The notes beneath the pieces are model-generated. The model was not told the origin of the DNA. It ran no database searches and was given only the letters and a program-made list of their open reading frames with translations. Below are positions 60,605-64,000 of a DNA stretch of 64,000 nt, piece by piece (within the stretch, counting starts at the first letter, position 1; each line of letters opens with the position of its first letter). Both the position numbers and the translations under genes were made by a program. Origin of the DNA: Gemmataceae bacterium. Its GTDB lineage: Bacteria > Planctomycetota > Planctomycetia > Gemmatales > Gemmataceae. The stretch lies in NCBI GenBank assembly GCA_901538445.1, contig LR594584.1, positions 2,699,586 through 2,763,585 on the forward strand, read 5' to 3'.

Positions 60605-61164
60605 CGCCGGCCCTCCGCGGCCAGTGTTCGGGTCACGCAGTCCGCGAGCATCTCGCGGACGCGAGCGGCCGCCTTGTAGACCGCCTTCGCGGTCATCTTG
60701 AGGCGCTCGGCCGCCGCGCCGATGGTGCTGTCGGCCGCGTAGCACGTCTCGATCAGTGTCCGGTCGGAGGGGGAGAGCTTCTCCAGGCACCCGGCGAGCG
60801 CGTCGCGGCGGGCCTCGTGGTGGGCGGTCCGGTCCGCGGCCGCCAGCAGCGCCGCCTCGAACCGCTCGCCGAAGGCGTGCCGGTCGCGGCCCTTCGCCCG
60901 GCGGTCCCGCAGCACCCGGTGGTACGCGACCCCGCACGCCCACGCCGGGAAGTTGCCGCCCGAGGTGAACCGCGGGAAGTTCTTCCACAGGGCGAGGCTC
61001 GTTTCCTGCATCACCTCGTCCGCGTCGTGCCAGTCCCGCACGAGCGAGAACACGTAGGCGTAGATCTCGCGCTGGTACTGCGTGAAGAGGCGCAGGAACT
61101 CGGCGTGCCGGGAGGGGTCTTCCGGCACCGGGAGTTCATCGGTTGGTGGGCGTTCCGGCGACAC
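60601..61164 (-). CDS. ECF RNA polymerase sigma factor
   Basis: The 187-residue product has sigma region 2 (LFTQYQREIYAYVFSLVRD, then DADEVMQETSLALWKNF) and region 4 (LSPSDRTLIETCYAADSTIG, then AAERLKMTAKAVYKAAARVR). The lack of a long N-terminal domain and the distance between regions place it among the ECF group found in planctomycetes. The start is GTG, with GAGGGGG about 5 bases upstream. Its stop overlaps the FecR-like gene by 4 bases. It most likely transcribes a group including the downstream FecR, DUF1559 and lipoprotein genes, although no own-promoter motif was identified. Confidence 0.88.
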   Translation of the reverse strand: MSPERPPTDELPVPEDPSRHAEFLRLFTQYQREIYAYVFSLVRDWHDADEVMQETSLALWKNFPRFTSGGNFPAWACGVAYHRVLRDRRAKGRDRHAFGERFEAALLAAADRTAHHEARRDALAGCLEKLSPSDRTLIETCYAADSTIGAAAERLKMTAKAVYKAAARVREMLADCVTRTLAAEGRR

Positions 61165-61242
61165 GCGGCCCCCTCTTGCCGCCAGTACCTACGCCGGCGG
61201 CCGCGGATTTTCCCCGCGATTTTTCCGCCGCCGGTGCCGCGG

Positions 61243-62004
61243 TCACGCGGTGCGGAACCGCTGGCGGTACTTGAGCGGCGTCAGGCCGGTGAGCGTCTTG
61301 AAGTGGTGGTTGAAGTGGCTCTGGTCGTAGAACCCGCAGTCGAGGGCGATCTGCGACACGGACTTGTCGCTGGTCTCCAGGAGGTAGCGGGCCATCCCGA
61401 TCCGCACCTCGCGGACGTAGTTCGTCGGGGTGATCCCGAAGTGCCGCGAGAACTCGCGCTGGAGCTGGCTCACCGAGAGCCCGGCCCGCTCGGCGAGGTC
61501 GCCGACCTCGATGTTCTCGCGGTACCGCTCGGTGACGAACGCGACGACGTTCAGGAGCCGGCTGTACCCCTCGACCTTCCCGGCCGAGTGCTCGAACGGC
61601 CGCTTCACCCCCGCGATCCCCGCGACGCCGCCGCTCTTGTTGTGGAGCGGGATCTTGTTGCACAGGTACAATCGCGGGAGGCCGTCGTTACCCGGGACGA
61701 GCCACACCTGGTTCGCGAGCGGCTTGTCGGCGGCGATGACCCGGCGGTCCTCGGCGACGTACTGTGCGGCGATCGCGGGCGGGAAGAAGTCGAAGTCGGT
61801 CTTCCCGACGAGGGCCGCGGGCGACTTCGCGCCGACGACGTCGCACACGACCTGGTTGGCGCGCACGAACCGGCTCTCGACGTCCTTCACGTACAAATAA
61901 ATGCCCGGGAGCGCGTCGAACAGGTCGAACAGCTCGTCGGGCCGCGTGAGGCGGTCGAAGAAGGCGGTCGCCCAAGCCGCGGGGTCGTCCGAGATCGCAG
62001 CCAT
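61243..62004 (-). CDS. AraC-family regulator with N-terminal PAS domain
   Basis: The 253-residue product has an N-terminal PAS domain (about residues 25-135: LFDALPGIYLYVKDVESRFV, GKTDFDFFPPAIAAQYV). The C-terminus is an AraC/XylS helix-turn-helix pair: VGDLAERAGLSVSQLQREF, RHFGITPTNYVREVRIGMAR, and VSQIALDCGFYDQSHFNHHF. The AraC pair is complete, so it can bind DNA. The PAS domain may sense a small molecule or redox state. The gene diverges from a cytochrome/WD40 protein gene across 179 bases that contain a TTGACA, so it may regulate that gene. The ATG at 62004 has no clear ribosome-binding site. Confidence 0.85.
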   Translation of the reverse strand: MAAISDDPAAWATAFFDRLTRPDELFDLFDALPGIYLYVKDVESRFVRANQVVCDVVGAKSPAALVGKTDFDFFPPAIAAQYVAEDRRVIAADKPLANQVWLVPGNDGLPRLYLCNKIPLHNKSGGVAGIAGVKRPFEHSAGKVEGYSRLLNVVAFVTERYRENIEVGDLAERAGLSVSQLQREFSRHFGITPTNYVREVRIGMARYLLETSDKSVSQIALDCGFYDQSHFNHHFKTLTGLTPLKYRQRFRTA

Positions 62005-62183
62005 GCGGTAAAATTACAAAATCTCGCGGCTATTTGACAAGACACAGCTCCTGCCGCAGGGGAAAATTACTCACACTGCCCGCCTGCCAGCACGGACCGC
62101 TCGACACACGGCGCGCCGGACTGCCCCGGTGATGCGGGCCGTCTGAACATCGGTTGCACCCCACACCCGTAGGACACCGAACC
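62005..62183. promoter_or_regulatory. Divergent promoter region between the AraC gene and the cytochrome gene
   Basis: The 179 bases start with an AT-rich stretch (62009-62036) that is unusual for this GC-rich genome. It contains TTGACA at 62034-62039, but no clear -10 partner at 17 bases. An AraC-type operator would be expected here; no clear direct repeat was identified by eye. Confidence 0.35.
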
Positions 62184-64000
62184 GTGACCGCTCGTCTCCT
62201 CCCCACCCTCCTCCTGGGGGCTGCGTTCGCGTCCGCGGCCCCGGCTGCCGACACCAAGCCCGCCCCGGCCGCGGGGCCGGTCAGCTTCTCCAAAAGCGTC
62301 CGCCCGGTCCTCCAGGCCAAGTGCCAGGGGTGCCACCAGCCCGCGAAGCCGCAGGGCGGGTACGTGATGACCGAGTTCGCCAGGCTCCTCGGGGCCGGCG
62401 ACTCTGGCACCCGCGCCGTCGTCCCCGGCAAGCCGAAGGAGAGTGAACTCCTGCGCCAAATCACCCCGGACGCCAAGACCCACAAGGCGCTGATGCCGAA
62501 GAACGCAGACCCGCTCCACGAGAGCGAGGTCGAGCTGATCGCCCGGTGGGTCGCGGAGGGGGCAAAGGACGACACCCCGGCCAACGCCGTGGTCCACTTC
62601 GACGCCGAGCACCCGCCGACGTACACCCGGCCCCCGGTGATCACCGGGCTCGACTTCGCTCCGGACGGCAAGACGCTCGCCGTCGCCGGGTTCCACGAGG
62701 TGCTGCTTACCGACCCCGAAGCGGGGAAGCTCGTCGGGCGGCTCGTCGGCCTGTCGGAGCGCGTCCAGTCCGTGCGGTTCTCGCCCGACGGCAAGACGCT
62801 CGCCGTCGCCGGCGGCAACCCCGGCCGCATGGGCGAGCTCCAGCTCTGGGACGTCGAGAAGTCGAAGCTCAAGCTGTCGATCGCCGTGGGGTACGACACC
62901 GTCTACGGCGTGAGCTGGTCGCCGGACAGCAAGCACGTCGCGGTCGGCTGCCCGGACAACACCGTGCGGGCGTTCGACGCCGTGACCGGCAAGCAGATAC
63001 TCCAACAGGGCGCGCACTCGGACTGGGTGCTCGGCACCGTGTTCTCCGCGGACGGCTCGCACATCGTGTCCATCGGCCGCGACATGACCGCCAAGCTGAC
63101 CGAGGTCGCCACACAGCGGTTCGTCGACAACGTTACCAGCATCACCCCGGGCGCGCTCAAGGGCGGCATCCAGGCCGTCGACCGGCACCCGACCCGCGAC
63201 GAGATCGTGACCGGCGGCTCGGACGGCACCCCCCGCGTGTACCGGATGCACCGCAAGACGGCCCGGCAGATCGGCGACGACGCGAACCTTGTCAAGGCGC
63301 TGCCGGCCCTCACCGGCCGGGTGTTCGACGTGACCGTCAGCAGGGACGGCACCCGCGTCGCCGCGGCGTCGGCGCTCGACGCCGCGGGCCAGATCAGCAT
63401 CGCCGCGTACCCCGGCGACCCCGACCCGAAGACCTCCGAGCGGATCAAGCAGATCGAGTCGAAGCGCGTCGCGCAGCGGACCCCGGCCGAGGTCGCCGAG
63501 CTGGCCCGACTCCGGCCGCAGGTCTCGACCGACAAGGGCGTGACCGCCAACATCCCCGCGGGCCAGTACGCGGTGGCGTTCCGGCCCGACGGTGCGGTCG
63601 TCGCCGCGGCCGGGGCCGACGGCACTGTACGGCTGATCGACCCCCTGACCGGTGCGGTCACCAAGGAGTTCTCCCCGGCCCCGGTGACCAAACCGGCGGC
63701 GGGCGCCGAGGTCGCGGCCGTGCCGGACTTCGTCCGCGACGTCAACCCGGTCCTGTCGCGGCTGGGCTGCAACGCCGGCACGTGCCACGGCGCGCAGGCC
63801 GGTAAGAACGGGTTCAAGCTCTCGCTCCGGGGGTACGACCCGATCTTCGACGTCCGGGCGCTCACCGACGACCTCGCCGGCCGCCGGGTGAACGTCGCCG
63901 CACCCGACGACAGCCTCATGCTGCTCAAGACGACCGGCGCGACCCCGCACGTCGGCGGCGGCCTCATCACGACCGACGACCCGTACTACAAGATCATCCG
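62184..64000 (+). CDS. Cytochrome/WD40 exported protein, N-terminal part (runs off the window)
   Basis: At least 605 codons are present and the frame is open at the window end. The GTG start at 62184 opens a signal peptide ([20 protein letters not shown]). A PSCyt1-type heme site CQGCH follows (about residues 47-51). WD40-like blades come next ([58 protein letters not shown]). A second Cys/His site CNAGTCHG at about 529-536 is a planctomycete-type variant, in which four residues separate the Cys. DUF1549/1553 domains are likely beyond the window edge. The gene diverges from a PAS/AraC regulator. Confidence 0.85.
   Translation, partial: MTARLLPTLLLGAAFASAAPAADTKPAPAAGPVSFSKSVRPVLQAKCQGCHQPAKPQGGYVMTEFARLLGAGDSGTRAVVPGKPKESELLRQITPDAKTHKALMPKNADPLHESEVELIARWVAEGAKDDTPANAVVHFDAEHPPTYTRPPVITGLDFAPDGKTLAVAGFHEVLLTDPEAGKLVGRLVGLSERVQSVRFSPDGKTLAVAGGNPGRMGELQLWDVEKSKLKLSIAVGYDTVYGVSWSPDSKHVAVGCPDNTVRAFDAVTGKQILQQGAHSDWVLGTVFSADGSHIVSIGRDMTAKLTEVATQRFVDNVTSITPGALKGGIQAVDRHPTRDEIVTGGSDGTPRVYRMHRKTARQIGDDANLVKALPALTGRVFDVTVSRDGTRVAAASALDAAGQISIAAYPGDPDPKTSERIKQIESKRVAQRTPAEVAELARLRPQVSTDKGVTANIPAGQYAVAFRPDGAVVAAAGADGTVRLIDPLTGAVTKEFSPAPVTKPAAGAEVAAVPDFVRDVNPVLSRLGCNAGTCHGAQAGKNGFKLSLRGYDPIFDVRALTDDLAGRRVNVAAPDDSLMLLKTTGATPHVGGGLITTDDPYYKII

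Overview
The window comes from a high-GC planctomycete, most likely a member of the Gemmataceae. The grounds are the protein families: DUF1501, DUF1549/1553, DUF1552 and DUF1592-type cytochromes, a DUF1559 prepilin-like protein, an ECF sigma factor coupled to a FecR-like membrane protein, and many very large secreted proteins. Base composition is strongly GC-biased, with a few lower-GC islands (about 3036-3305, 27160-27670, 29180-29660, 53440-53700). This taxonomic call is inference from gene content, not a database match.

Layout. 1-3300 is a str-type ribosomal block: end of rpsL, then rpsG and a divergent fusA, separated by hairpin-rich spacers. 3349-8477 holds a methyltransferase, an enolase-superfamily enzyme, a secreted protein, a radical SAM protein and a Nudix protein. 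8474-10144 is a small envelope unit on the minus strand (MurB-like, then an FtsQ-like protein). 10287-12209 has a secreted beta-propeller and a secreted HEAT protein. 12429-21889 is a run of planctomycete outer-compartment genes in two sets: DUF1592 cytochrome plus DUF1552, then DUF1549/1553, a lipoprotein, DUF1501 and a WD40 protein. 21935-23803 carries three minus-strand small or secreted genes. 24014-27160 is an arginine cluster argB-argD-argF. 27333-30405 holds two uncharacterised coupled genes, a DUF429-like protein, a 48-residue membrane protein that is easily missed, and rph. 30414-33525 has a secreted esterase and an ABC-F ATPase. 33759-34996 is an intact insertion sequence with 16-bp terminal inverted repeats. 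35598-39150 has a Ser/Thr kinase, then a minus-strand redox group (NAD(P)HX epimerase, DoxX, NDH-2). 39373-42783 has a LuxR-type regulator, a DTW-domain gene broken by an 11-bp tandem duplication, an esterase and a small protein.

43044-53380 is dominated by two giant secreted paralogues (1744 and 1658 residues) placed tail to tail around one perfect 16-bp stem. 54124-61164 is all minus strand: a BCS1-like AAA ATPase, an NlpC/P60-like protein, an exported chorismate mutase, a carrier-like lipoprotein, a DUF1559 protein, a FecR/CBM9-like protein and its ECF sigma factor. An AraC-type PAS regulator (61243-62004) diverges from a cytochrome/WD40 protein that runs off the right edge.

The most unusual theme is in the spacers. 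Several unrelated intergenic regions are built the same way, as long inverted repeats whose arms are made of a short word of about 7-9 bases repeated with drift. Each spacer uses its own word. A separate dispersed element with a strict 20-bp internal period occurs twice, in opposite orientation. No tRNA, rRNA or CRISPR array was recognised.
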